A stretch of 64,000 nt of DNA from assembly GCA_963680875.1 (NCBI GenBank), contig OY804579.1, positions 78,419,095 through 78,483,094 on the forward strand. The letters are read 5' to 3'. The DNA comes from Bathymodiolus brooksi. Lineage: Eukaryota; Mollusca; Bivalvia; Mytilida; Modiolidae. Below, one piece after another: positions 43,205-56,000 of the stretch; the first letter of the stretch is position 1; every line of letters starts with the position of its first letter. Below the pieces are notes generated by a model. It was not told where the DNA came from and did not search any database. It saw nothing but the letters and a program-made list of their open reading frames with translations. A program made the position numbers and the translations under genes.

Positions 43205-44291
43205 TACAGTCAAACCTGCCTTGAAGGGAACCTCTATAGAACAATGTTGAAGGGAGCCTCTATAGAGCAATGTTGAAGGGAACCTCTATAGAGCAATGTT
43301 GAAGGGAACCTCTATAGAGCAATGTTGAAGGGAACCTCTATAGAGCCATGCTGAAGGGAGCCTCTATAGAGCAATGTTGAAGGGAACCTCTATAGAGCAA
43401 TGTTGAAGGGAACCTCTATAGAGCAATGTTGAAGGGAGCCTCTATAGAGCAATGTTGAAGGGAACCTCTATAGAGCAATGTTGAAGGGAACCTCTATAGA
43501 GCAATGTTGAAGGGAACCTCTATAGAGCAATGTTGAAGGGAACCTCTATAGAGCAATGTTGAAGGGAACCTCTATAGAGCCATGTTGAAGGGAACCTCTA
43601 TAGAGCAATGTTGAAGGGAACCTCTATAGAGCAATGTTGAAGGGAACTTCTATAGAGTAATGTTGAAGGGAACCTCTATAGAGTAATATTGAAGGGAACC
43701 TCTATAGAGTAATGTTGAAGGGAACCTCTATAGAGCAATGTTGAAGGGAACCTCTATAGAGCCATGTTGAAGGGAACCTCTATAGAGCAATGTTGAAGGG
43801 AACCTCTATAGAGCAATGTTGAAGGGAACCTCTATAGAGTAATGTTGAAGGGAACCTCTATAGAGTAATGTTGAAGGGAACCTCTATAGAGTAATGTTGA
43901 AGGGAACCTCTATAGAGCAATGTTGAAGGGAACCTCTATAGAGTAATGTTGAAGGGAACCTCTATAGAGTAATGTTGAAGGGAACCTCTATAGAGTAATG
44001 TTGAAGGGAATCTCTATAGAGCAATGTTGAAGGGAACCTCTATAGAGCAATGTTGAAGGGAACCTCTATAGAGCAATGTTGAAGGGAACCTCTATAGAGC
44101 AATGTTGAAGGGAACCTCTATAGAGCAATGTTGAAGGGAACCTCTATAGAGCAATGTCTATAAAGGGAAGTCTCATTTTTCCCATTAATGAATAGTGTAT
44201 ATAATTTTAACCTGTATATAAAGAGCAACTGTTCATAAAGGCCACATTTTCAGGTTCCTTTGAGTGGCCACTATATACAGGTTTGACTGTA
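43205..44291. mobile_element. MITE inflated by an internal minisatellite
   Basis: Ends TACAGTCAAACCTG and CAGGTTTGACTGTA are perfect 14-bp inverted repeats with TA at the edges, a mariner-type look. Of 1087 bp, about 930 are a 26-bp tandem array; the rest (44160-44290) has CTATAAAG, TATAAAGAGCAAC, CATAAAGGCCAC and GAGTGGCCACTATATAC. Confidence 0.87.
43222..44155. repeat. 26-bp minisatellite, about 36 copies
   Basis: The unit TTGAAGGGAACCTCTATAGA plus GCAATG is strikingly uniform (variants GAGTAATG, GAGCCATG, GGGAGCC). Each unit carries the palindrome CTCTATAGAG. Confidence 0.95.
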
Positions 44292-44383
44292 TTTGCTTTG
44301 CTACATAGCAATAAAAAAAATATTTAGGTAATGAGCAGCTGCAAGTGTTATAAAGACTTTTTCTGAATTGTGATTGAATTTAC

Positions 44384-44504
44384 CTCAGGTCTCCCACATA
44401 ATGAGTTGACCATGACAGCCTCACTCTGGATCGACCAACCATATGTATCATACCTGTAGCACCATAAATAGAATCAGCAGTTTCAAAAGCTGCATTTCCA
44501 CGAC
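44384..44504 (-). CDS. FOXRED2: FOXRED2 exon with NADPH-binding GRGNAAFE
   Basis: The acceptor TATTTTGTAG completes the split Gly, giving [18 protein letters not shown] (the NADPH GxGxxA dinucleotide loop), then [18 protein letters not shown]. The donor is GAG|GTAAAT. 121 bases. The preceding intron is about 19.3 kb and carries the large satellite. Confidence 0.92.
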
Positions 44505-44544
44505 CTACAAAATATGACAATATTTACTAAAAAAAGTAAGGGAA

Positions 44545-44695
44545 CTGTGGCTGTAGTCGTTCTTGGATTTACATCAACCTATGCAATCTGTGCCTACCTC
44601 GTTCGAGTTAGAATCATTTCAATATTGACATAACAATTATACAATAAAGTTTGTCAGTGACCTGTGGCAGGTCTGAGGTTTTCTTTTGAGTACTC
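44545..44695 (+). mobile_element. SINE family 1, degraded
   Basis: Remnants TGTAGTCGTTCTTGGATTTA, CCTATGCAATCTGTGCCTAC, GTTCGAGTTAG, AAAGTTTGTCAGTGACCTGT and GGCAGGTCTGAGGTTTTC in order. Just upstream (on the minus strand) of the 44384-44504 exon. Confidence 0.7.
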
Positions 44696-45040
44696 ATTAG
44701 TGTTTGAAAAATCGAAATTTCTGATGAAAGTAGAACAATCATTGTTATCTCTTTTTGACCTCTGACCTTTATTGAAATAAAGCTGGTGAAAAAGATTCAA
44801 TTAAGGGATGTTATTTTTAATCTGTGTAATACACAGGACACAGGTACTTATATAAAGGGCACTTCTAATGTCAGAGATTCAATATACATACACATGTATG
44901 TTAAAGGTGAACACCTTCTACAGACCAGGATGTAAAGCCTGTATTGTCAAGTGTTCATTCTCTACATAAACCCTGAATTTCTTTCTGTGCTTAGGGATTT
45001 GCCATTTAAGTTTGTTTTTGGTTTTTGTTCTTTTTTAAAA

Positions 45041-45067
45041 GGGGGGGGGGGGAGGGTGGAGGGGTGT
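45041..45067 (+). other. G-run, possible G-quadruplex
   Basis: A run of 12 Gs, then AGGGTGGAGGGG, gives several GGG tracts. Opposing C-runs lie at 45259-45268. Confidence 0.4.
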
Positions 45068-46289
45068 ATGTTCTGTTTCCCCCAACCAGAATTCTTTTTT
45101 TTTACATGAAACAAAATTCAGTATGTTTTATTCAAACCTTACTCAAATTTCTCATTGCTATTTTCAGGGTCAGATTATCAGTATTATTTATTTATTTTGC
45201 ATGTTTCAGGTCAATTTTTGTATATAAAATTTGATGACAGAAGAACCAAACAAACAGCCCCCCCCTCCAAAAAAAATTAATTTAAAAAAATTAAATGGTT
45301 ATTCCCCTATTGTTAAAAGGTTGCCATAATCAATGATCCATGTTATTCATAGAAATATTCTACAAAACACATTGTCGTGACGACAACAATTATTAACTCC
45401 AATATGCGAACGCGATTCTTGTTTATTTATGTGAATAAATATCATATCACACGTCTCAATTGTTTTCATTAACTTCGTATACAAATAAAATGTTCGATAG
45501 AAGTTATTAATTTTCCAGCCATAATAATTTGTCATAAAATTAAATTTCATATCACATACATTTTGTAACATAAGCTTTGATCATTTTAGTTTTTTCCACC
45601 AATATGATAATATTCAATAAATCTTCCTTGCATTAAACATGTGCCAATTATATTTGTTTCCTACGGGAAAAATTAAAAAAAATAACACGGACGTATAAAG
45701 CAATCTTTATTAAATTGTGTATGCTTTAAAAATTGGCCTAGGCTGTTTTAATTATAAAATGTAAACATTAGTTTGCTAAAGTGTTTGCTCTGTGCCATCA
45801 TGTCACTTCCTACGATGAAATATCCCATCGCCCTTTGTTACGGTGATTATATTCATTAGTTTTCACTCAGCAGAAAAATAATGATCTCTAACAATCAATC
45901 ACTGTTATCAAGATCTTTTAATCATTCAAAGATTATGACAGAATCGAATAATATGAAGCCAAATGTCATCGGAAAATTTATAGTCGTGACGGGGATAACG
46001 GAAATGAGTAATCTGGAACATGGTTTTCTGACTTAGTAATTTTCTAATAAAAAAAATAATACAATATTGAAGTTTCAGAATAATTTTAATTTTCATTTAT
46101 TGACTCTGGGAAAAAAAGTTATTTCATGATTATCTAATTAAATAATACAGGGATGATTCTTGTAAAAAAAATAATAACTGAAAATAGATGAAACCATATA
46201 CAACTCCTTTCAAAATGTTTATTTTTGACTTATTCTGACTGTGTCCAGCAATCTTTCGGAAAACAATTTTTAGAGTAAAATAACTGAAA
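45068..46289. other. FOXRED2 intron sequence, no gene seen
   Basis: AT-rich; no exon, SINE or clear tandem repeat seen. Confidence 0.5.
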
Positions 46290-46743
46290 CTAGAGGCTCA
46301 GCCCACTGAGCCTGTATCGCTCACCTGACAATAGAATGATACTGAAGCAAATTTCAAAGGGAGATAATCATTACCTTAAAAAACAGCAGCCATCTTGAAT
46401 GGAGGGTGGGGCTGTCGGACACAATTTTAAAAGGGACACACCCAGGGACCATCTATGCCAAGTTTGGCTCCATTTGGCCAAGCTGTTTCAGAGGAGAAGA
46501 TTTTTTTAACATTAGCCAATCAGAATTTTTTTTTATTCTTGGCGGCCATGTTTATAGGCCAAATGGAACGAAATGGAGAAACTTTATAGAGGACCTTACA
46601 TAGATGCTTACTGCCAAGTTTGGTTCCATTTGGCCAAGTTGTTTCAGAGGAGAAGATTAAAATATGAAAAAGTTAACGGACGGACGACGGACGCTAAGTG
46701 ATGGCAATACCTCACATGGCCCTTTGGGTCAGGTGAGCTAAAA
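46290..46743 (+). mobile_element. Hairpin-capped element, short copy
   Basis: Starts CTAG plus AGGCTCAG-CCCA-CTGAGCCT (46294-46313). Two cores (GCCAAGTTTGG, CCATTTGGCCAAG, TTTCAGAGGAGAAG) and GGACGGACGACGGACGCTAA follow, ending with the hairpin at 46709-46739 (ACCTCACATGGCCC / GGGTCAGGTGAGCT) and CTAAAAA. Confidence 0.82.
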
Positions 46744-46746
46744 AAT

Positions 46747-47545
46747 GATGAAAAAAGGGGAATAACTCCTAGACGGGTAATCAGATTTACTTCAAAATTG
46801 CAGGGCATGTAGATCTTGACAAGCTGAACATGTTTTCAGTTTACACTCAACATCTATCTCTTATAGTTTTTGAAATAAAGGATGAAAAGTATTAACATTT
46901 TTAAAATTTGATGAAAAAAGGGCAATAACTTCAAGATGGGTAATCAGATTTACTTTAAAATTGTAGGCTAGGTTGATCTTGACATGCTGAACATGTTTGC
47001 TGTTTAAACTTAACATCTATCTCTTATAGTTTTTGAAATAAAGGACAAAAGGTATTAACATTTTGAAAATTTGCCAAAAAAAAGGGCAATAACTCCAAAT
47101 TGGGTACTCAAATTAACTTCAAAATTACAGGGTAGGTAGATCTTAATATGCTGCACATGTTTGCAATTTAAACTTAACCTTTATCTCTAATAATTTTTGA
47201 AATATCAGACAAAAATGTTTAAATTAAAAAAGGAAAATATAAAAAAGGGCAATAACTCCTAGACGGGTAATCAGATTTACTTCAAAATTGCAGGGCATGT
47301 AGATCTTGACATGCTGCACATGTTTGCTGTTTAAACTTAACGTCTATCTCTTATAGTTTTTGAAATAAAAAACGAAAAGTATTAAAATTTTGAAAATTTG
47401 ACAAAAAAAGGGCAATAACTCCAAGATAGGTAATCAGATTTTCTTCAAAATTTAAGGGTTGTTAGATCTTCCTGTGCTGATCATTTTCACCTCTGTCAGA
47501 TTTCTGATATTATTAACGGTTTTTGAGTTGTTACCAAAAACGTGC
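46747..47545. repeat. About 165-bp tandem repeat, 5 copies
   Basis: The phrases GGGCAATAACTCC, GGGTAATCAGATTTACTTCA, GTAGATCTTGACATGCTG and ATCTCTTATAGTTTTTGAAA recur at about 46757, 46921, 47092, 47247 and 47409. It lies between two right-end copies of the hairpin-capped element. Confidence 0.85.
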
Positions 47546-47574
47546 AATTTTACCATATGTTCTATTTTTAGTAA

Positions 47575-47932
47575 CAGCAGCCATGTTTGTTGGCCGAATG
47601 GAATTAAATGAAGAAGTTTTATAGAGGATCTTACATAGATGCTTCCTGCCAAGTTTGGCTCCATTTGGCCAAGCAGTTTCAGAGGAGAAGATTTTTTTAA
47701 CATTAGCCAATCAGAAACAAGAATTGCCCTTGGCGGCCATATTTGTTGGCGGAATGGGACGAAATGAAGAAACTTTATAGAGGACCTTATATAGATGTTT
47801 TCTGCCAAGTTTGGTTCCATTTGGTCCAGTTGTTTCAGAGGAGTAGATTAAAATATGAAAAGTTAACGGACGGACGACGGACGCCAAGCGATGGCAATAC
47901 CTCACATGACCCTTTGGGTCAGGTGAGCTAAA
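47575..47932 (+). mobile_element. Second right-end portion of the hairpin-capped element
   Basis: AGCAGCCATGTTTGTTGGCC, two cores, GGACGGACGACGGACGCCAA, the hairpin at 47899-47929 (ACCTCACATGACCC / GGGTCAGGTGAGCT) and CTAAAAA. No AGGCTCAG end precedes it, so either 46290-47932 is one element whose right end was duplicated around a tandem array, or two insertions merged. Confidence 0.78.
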
Positions 47933-48594
47933 AAGGCACCTTTGATAATATGACATTACTGCTATTATACTTCTTTTCCAAACGTAAAAAAAACAATAAC
48001 AGCTACCATGATATGTGTCTTCATGCTTAAAAAGCAGTGGACAAAGTGAAATGAAGAAAAAAATATGTAAAAATAGTATACCAATGTGTCCTTGCAGGGC
48101 AATTTAAAATTCCAAATTTCATAACAGTACAGTCAATATTTAATAGTGTAATAGTTCAATATCGGTTTGCTGAATTACCATATAAGGGCAATCTTTTATT
48201 TAGGCCTTGGGGCCCTTAGTGGAGTGGTACTAATAAAACTCAAAACCCTGTTGCAATGTAAACATAATACAGGAATCGAGGATAATATTTGACCCCAAAA
48301 TATGCTGTTATGCTAGATGAAAAGATTATATATTACAAATGTCATCATTAGTGAAAATCACTCATTTTCCAAAAGGATGAGTAATAATGGTAACAATATG
48401 TTCAAACCTTTGGGTGTATAGTCTGTGTTAAATATATTGGGAATCATTTTTAATTTGATTTTCCTAATTATGAAATAGCTTCATTATGAAATAAGACTAT
48501 TCAGAAAAAAGGTATATAGTTATCGTTTACTGAAAGTCAGTGAAAAATGAGATGAAAATACAACCAAAGTTAAATTCAAAACATGACAGGTGTT

Positions 48595-48800
48595 TTATAA
48601 GAAACAGAGCCTGCATACCATTAGAGACCACCTGAGTTCATCCTCATATTTTTGATGTGGTGAGTGTTGCTCATCTTTATAGTTTTCTGTGTTGTATTTT
48701 TTTGCTTGCCTTCATCCTGTATCTCGTGTTTCCAGTGTTGCCTGTGTCTCTGGATTGTTCATATTTGATTGCCCGTTCGGTTTTCTCTTACATTGATTTA
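48595..48800 (+). repeat. Dispersed repeat R3, copy 5
   Basis: ACAGAGCCTGCATACC, CACCTGAGTTCATCCTC, GGTGAGTGTTGCTCATCTTT, TTTTCTGTGTTGTATT, GGATTGTTCATATTTGATTG, CCCGTTCGGTTTTCTCTT. Confidence 0.6.
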
Positions 48801-49640
48801 CGACATTGCAGACATATGTCCAACAGATTGCAAAACATTACAGAGCTGTCGCTAGCCAGGAGAGTATAATAAAGAATCATTAGCTTTGTCCTGTTAGCCA
48901 AGTGTTGCTTAATGGAGAAAATTAATAATTAGCTTAGATAATATAAGATAATTGACGTTGTATAGATTTAAACAAATCAGTGACGCACAAGTTTTCGTTA
49001 CCTCAATTTAAATCATTGTTATGAAAATAATGTATATTATGTTAATAGTAATGTTAATTTATCTTATTAACGATCCTAGTCAATACTCTGATTGTACTTA
49101 TTAGCGGTAAAGAATAATTAGCATGCAACATTTTCCGTCAATTAACAAATGTCAATAAAAAACAGAACAAAAAAAAGCAAAATATTTGTCTAACATTCTG
49201 TAAATAAATATTGATGAAGACCACCTCCTCGTAATGATTATATTTGGTCAAGCGTGTGTATCGATGTTTGTTTTTCTCCTGATTTATATCTTTAATAAAA
49301 CGCCAACCATATTAAATGATTTGCCATAACTCAGATCCATCCTGCTGGAGTAATGTTAGAATGATCAATTGATTGGAATAGAACAATTCTGATACGTTGT
49401 TATACCGACATATTATAACCTCAAAATTTCACGATTATAAAATTCTTAATAAAATAATTTATGAACAAGTGGCTACCTGTCTAGTAAAAATGTCTAAAAA
49501 AGAGTATCTTGTGCCCTGTAAGCAAACATACTAGTAACTATGTTCTTTCCATGCAGCAGTGCCTGTTTTCAGCAGTATGACTGGATTAGAAGAGTGGCCT
49601 TTAAGAATCTCAGGAAACTGATAGAAATGGATTTTAATGC
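48801..49640. other. FOXRED2 intron sequence, no feature
   Basis: AT-rich; nothing supported. Confidence 0.5.
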
Positions 49641-49649
49641 AAATAGTGG

Positions 49650-49805
49650 AACAGTGTTCCTCTTCATATAAGGCCACCCTTATTATGAGGTCAGATTTCA
49701 GATGCATTTAGATAGTAAAATACTGCTAAATTGTTCCCCTCAACAAGAGGCCACTTCACTTATAAGGCCACTTTTTCATTGCAGAAGAGGTGACCTGATC
49801 TACAT
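49650..49805. mobile_element. MITE-like relative of 50145-50418
   Basis: CTTCATATAAGGCCACCCTT, TATGAGGTCAGATTTCAGAT, AGTAAAATACTGCTAAATT, ACTTATAAGGCCAC and AGAGGTGACCTGATC mirror the internal phrases of the next MITE in inverted order. The ends are not crisp. Confidence 0.5.
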
Positions 49806-50144
49806 ATAATCTATTTTTGGCCATCCCATTTAGTTATTTTGGTTTTATTACTCCTAAAGACTTATAAATTAATTGGCTTTCTAATCTTTTGACTTTGTCA
49901 ATACCTGATGATGTAATTAAACAAAATTATCTTTTCTCTAGCTGTAAGAGGATATATGGTAGAATTTAAACATTTTATAGTTTTTTTTAAATACTTAATT
50001 CTTACACCAGTATTAATAGGGATGCATGGGGGTTTCACAGATCAATTCATTATATGTTTGGCAGGCTTTCATTTCCCAGAAATAGCTGAAAAATTGTTGA
50101 AATGTGTGTAAAATACCAATAACCCTTCAGACTTCATTACATAG

Positions 50145-50418
50145 TAGAGTAGTCCCCATCTGACAAGACCATGCTTCTTCTACAATGGAAGAGTGGCCTT
50201 ATAATAGGGGTGACCTCTATTGGGAGAATTTAGTAGTATTTTACTACTGGGTGCAACTGAAATCTGGCCTGATCTTTGATATGAGTGGCCTTATAATAGA
50301 GGTGGCCTCTATTGAGAGGAGGAAATTTAGTAGTATTTTACCATCTGAGTGCATCCGAAATCTGATGAGAAGGGGTGGCCTTTGGTGGGAGTGACCTTAT
50401 AATAGAGGGACTACTGTA
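50145..50418. mobile_element. MITE, TACAGTAGTCCC ends
   Basis: TAGAGTAGTCCC at the left and GGGACTACTGTA at the right match inverted at 11 of 12 positions. Inside, AGTGGCCTTATAATAG and TTTAGTAGTATTTTAC each occur twice, so the element has an internal direct duplication of about 110 bp. Confidence 0.8.
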
Positions 50419-53084
50419 AAAATGTGTAAATTATCACTCTATAATAGAATTGCTACTTTTTATATAATAAGATTAATTATTTCAATGTAATACTGTGAGA
50501 AATATGGATTATGTTCTGTGTATTTTCTAAATTACATTTTCACTGATAAAAGACCACATGATACAATATTAAACTTAATGAATGATCTTCAAACTGAGAA
50601 TCAAAATCAAACAAGACAATTTCCTTAATTTGATTTAAAGGACAAAATTATTTTGAACCTCAGTATTATGCATCTTAATGCACAGAGAAAATTTAATTAG
50701 TTCAATACAAGCAAAAAGTGTCAAGAAGAATAAACTTGAGAAAAAAGGTCAACAAAAGATCGTAATATAATATAATAAAGAATGTCCTTCACAGTGTTTA
50801 GTAATTAACTTATACAAACTTAAGTAACAGTGTGACAATATTCATTTCAAACAAATTTCATTTCTATTCTCTTTACATAATAGAACAAAGAAAATGATCT
50901 GAATGAGATTTAAACAAATGTTTTTTTGTATTTATAAATGGAGAAAAAAATATCCAGTAACTTATTACATTTAGTTGGAAATTAGACAAGGTCACAATGA
51001 TCTTCTTTAAAAGAGAGTTTTCAATTACATTATATAACAAATAAAGGCTATTTTTTATGTAAAAACATGTCTCCCACTCAAGGTCAGATTATGACCTTTT
51101 GGGGCCTGGAAAGAGTCATAACTCATAAATTACTTTTAAGAACAGCAATTTCTCTAAATGATGAAGTCCAGAACTGGTCATAACTCAAGAAAAAAAGTCA
51201 ATCGCTGAAATATTTTGATCTGCACATGCATAATGCAGAATGATTCTGATCAAAATAGGAGGAGTAATAAGTGATTACAAGGTTAATTTGACAAATGATT
51301 TAACACAAAAAGTGCTATCTTCAATCTAACCCACTTGTCCAAAGCTCGGCTCACGTAAAACTGGATTCGGACAAGTGAAAATTATGAAAGAATTTGTTTG
51401 AATAAATAGAAATTTGACTTTCGAGCAAGTAGGTGAAAAAAATTTAGTGAAAGACTGAAAATGGTATGTTGGCTCTACTATGTACAAGACATCTATCTAT
51501 CTACCTTTGATTTGTTAACAAGAATCAGAGTTACGTGACAAATAATTAATACAACCCATAATTATGAAACCAAAATAGACAATCTGACAGAAAAATTAAG
51601 TGGACATACATTTACTAAAATAATATTGTATATTTTTAAGTTAATGAATTCACAGTAAGATTTATATGAAATCAATATTTTATTTTATCCAGCCGTAATT
51701 ATTGGTTTTGTAAATCCATTGACCATATAATTGCAATTTTAGCTGAATATAAGTTAAATGATTTTTCTACATAAAAAAAATATTAGCCTTTTGATACTGA
51801 AAGATGTCATCTAAAAGTATATATCCTGCTTTTCTTTTACAGCAAATTAAAGTGGAAAGTCATGTCAGAATGAATTTAACCATCAACAAGAGAATAACTG
51901 ATAATCCAGCCTTTTGTTTTAGCACGGTCATCTAAATGGTTTTAAATATGAGATATCGCCAGTACGGTAATGTGGACATACCAAAATAAGATTCTACTAT
52001 AACAACTTAGATATCAAATTTAGAGAGCATGACACATTTCTAGAATAACCTTCATCAGGTATACTCAAAAACCACAAAATTTGAAAGCCTTTGGGATTAT
52101 GAATTCAAAGTAGAAATTTTATATAAAATCAACAATTAAGTTTGAAAGATTACATTTTTAAAGCTTCACACTCTAAAAACTGACTGTTGTGGAACGTTTA
52201 GATTATGCATTTGTCCATAAGTTTTCAGTTCTACTTTTTAACAAACTTTTGACTGCGACTGAAAAAGTATAGAGAGTGGGGTAAGGACACAAAATAGCCT
52301 TTTGTAGAAGCTAAAATGTGCAAAGACCATGGCACTCTCCAGTCATGTTACTGCTACTCACTATGAACTATAGTTCACAGTCTGGCTTTCCGTAATATAA
52401 CCTGACAATCCCTAGACAAGAGAACACCCCCTACCTCAATCTAATTAAAATTTGATCTTTGATTGCTCCCGATTGTGTCACGACATAACAAAACCGGCAG
52501 CATTTAAAGATCAAATTTTTTTTAGATTGCCTCCTACCTTCAAATTACATATGAGATATTGATTGGCCAATCGAAAATAAATATCCCGGTTTTAGGGTGT
52601 GAAATTTGTTTAACTTAGTTCTGAGAGTATGGTTTGAATGCTATATTAATCTTATATACATCCTGAATCGTCTATATATTTGATCAAAAAGCAGAAACTA
52701 CCGATTTAATCAAATGAGAAACCGTTGTATACATCATAATGATGCCAAATATATGTAAGGCTTCTGTTGATTGGCTATCAATCACTAGTTCAACAAGCTG
52801 TCTATTCCGTCACACAGCTGATGCTAGAAATATCGTTATGACAACAGTAATGTTAGTCCATAAATAAGGTAACAGTAATTAATCAAACTACAGAACGATG
52901 TCAAATTAATATACAATGTACATTACAATTTCTTTGGTACATTTCATAAAATGTGTTAAAATATAGTTGATAGCTCATGAGACAGATGATAAACTGACAC
53001 ACTATGGAGTACATTGTACTTGACGAGTTCATAGTACTTTATATGCTTCCTAATTAACCCTTATTTTATTGTACTGCCAGTCTT
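50419..53084. other. FOXRED2 intron sequence, no gene seen
   Basis: AT-rich, with no coding exon or clear repeat. It runs up to the satellite. Confidence 0.5.
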
Positions 53085-56000
53085 CAGACTCACTTTTAGA
53101 GTACATTATACTGTCTATAATTGTCCTATATTTTACACTGTTATCAGTCTTCAGACTCACTTTAGAGTTTGTGTTATCTCTAATTGATGCCTATTTTACA
53201 TCACTGCCAGTCTTCAGAGTACTTTATACCATCAGTAACTGATGCCTATTTAACATCACTGCCAGTCTTCAGAGTACTTTATACCATCAGTAACTGACAC
53301 CTATTTAACATCACTGCCAGTCTTCAGAGTACTTTATACTGTCAGTAACTGACACCTATTTAACATCACTGCCAGTCTTCAAAGTACTTTATATTGTCAG
53401 TAACTGACCCTAATTTTACATTACTGCCAGTCTTCAGAGTACTTTATACCATCAGTAACTGACCTAATTTTACATCACTACCCTGAGTCTTCGGAGTACT
53501 TTATACCATCAGTAATTGACCTAATTTTACATCACTACCAGTCTTCAGAGTACTTAATACTGTCAGTAACTGACCTAATTTTACATCACTGCCAGTCTTC
53601 AGAGTACTTTATACTGTCAGTAACTGACCCTAATTTTACATCACTACCAGTCTTCAGAGTACTTTATACCGTCAGTAACTGACCTAATTTTACATCACTG
53701 CCAGTCTTCAGAGTACTTTATACCGTCAGTAACTGACCTAATTTTACATCACTACCAGTCTTCGGAGTACTTTATACCATCAGTAACTGACCCTAATTTT
53801 ACATCACTACCAGTCTTCGGAGTACTTTATACCATCAGTAACTGACCTAATTTTACATCACTGCCAGTCTTCAGAGTACTTTATACCGTCAGTAACTGAT
53901 TTTACATCACTACCAGTCTTCGGAGTACTTTATACCATCAGTAACTGAGCCTAATTTTACATCACTACCAGTCTTCAGAGTACTTTATACCATCAGTAAC
54001 TGACCTAATTTTACTTCACTGCCAGTCTTCAGAGTACTTTATACCGTTAGTAACTGACCTAATTTTACATCACTACCAGTCTTCAGAGTACTTTATACCA
54101 TCAGTAACTGACCCTAATTTTACATCACTGCCAGTCTTCAGAGTACTTTATACCGTCAGTAACTGACCCTAATTTAACATCACTGCCAGTCTTCAGAGTA
54201 CTTTATACCGTCAGTAACTGACCTAATTTTACATCACTACCCTGAGTCTTCGGAGTACTTTATACCATCAGTAACTGACCTAATTTTACATCACTACCAG
54301 TCTTCAGAGTACTTAATACTGTCAGTAACTGACCTAATTTTACATCACTGCCAGTCTTCAGAGTACTTTATACTGTCAGTAACTGACCCTAATTTTACAT
54401 CACTACCAGTCTTCAGAGTACTTTATACCATCAGTAACTGACCTAATTTTACATCACTGCCAGTCTTCAGAGTACTTTATACTGTCAGTAACTGACCTAA
54501 TTTTACATCACTACCATTCTTTGGAGTACTTTATACCATCAGTAACTGACCCTAATTTTACATCACTACCAGTCTTCAGAGTACTTTATACCATCAGTAA
54601 CTGACCTAATTTTACATCACTGCCAGTCTTCAGAGTACTTTATACTGTCAGTAACTGATTTTACATCACTACCAGTCTTCGGAGTACTTTATACCATCAG
54701 TAACTGAGCCTAATTTTACATCACTACCAGTCTTCAGAGTACTTTATACCATCAGTAACTGACCTAATTTTACTTCACTGCCAGTCTTCAGAGTACTTTA
54801 TACCGTTAGTAACTGACCTAATTTTACATCACTACCAGTCTTCAGAGTACTTTATACCATCAGTAACTGACCCTAATTTTACATCACTACCAGTCTTCAG
54901 AGTACTTTATACCGTCAGTAACTGACCTAATTTAACATCACTACCAGTCTTCAGAGTACTTTATACCGTCAGTAACTGACCTAATTTTACATCACTACCA
55001 GTCTTCGGAGTACTTTATACCGTCAGTAACTGACCCTAATTTTACATCACTACCAGTCTTCAGAGTACTTTATACCATCAGTAACTGACCTAATTTTACA
55101 TCACTACCAGTCTTCAGAGTACTTTATACCGTCAGTAACTGACCTAATTTAACATCACTACCAGTCTTCAGAGTACTTTATACCGTCAGTAACTGACCTA
55201 ATTTAACATCACTACCAGTCTTCAGAGTACTTTATACTGTCAGTAACTGACTTAATTTTACATCACTACCAGTCTTCAGAGTACTTTATACCATCAGTAA
55301 CTGACCTAATTTTACATCACTACCAGTTAGAGTACTTTATACCGTCAGTAACTGACCTAATTTAACATCACTACCAGTCTTCAGAGTACTTTATACCATC
55401 AGTAACTGACCTAATTTTACATCACTACCAGTCTTCAGAGTACTTTATACTGTCAGTAACTGACCTAATTTAACATCACTACCAGTCTTCAGAGTACTTT
55501 ATACCGTCAGTAACTGACCTAATTTAACATCACTGCCAGTCTTCAGAGTACTTTATACCGTCAGTAACTGACCTAATTTTACATCACTACCAGTCTTCAG
55601 AGTACTTTATACCGTCAGTAACTGACCTAATTTAACATCACTACCAGTCTTCAGAGTACTTTATACCATCAGTAACTGATGCCTATTTTACATCACTGCC
55701 AGTCTTCAGAGTACTTTATACCATCAGTAACTGACCCTAATTTAACATCACTACCAGTCTTCAGAGTACTTTATACCGTCAGTAACTGACCCTAATTTTA
55801 CATCACTACCAGTCTTCAGAGTACTTTATACCGTGAGTAACTGACCTAATTTTACATCACTACCAGTCTTCAGAGTACTTTATACCGTCAGTAACTGACC
55901 TAATTTTACATCACTGCCAGTCTTCAGAGTACTTTATACCATCAGTAACTGACCCTAATTTAACATCACTACCAGTCTTCAGAGTACTTTATACCGTCAG

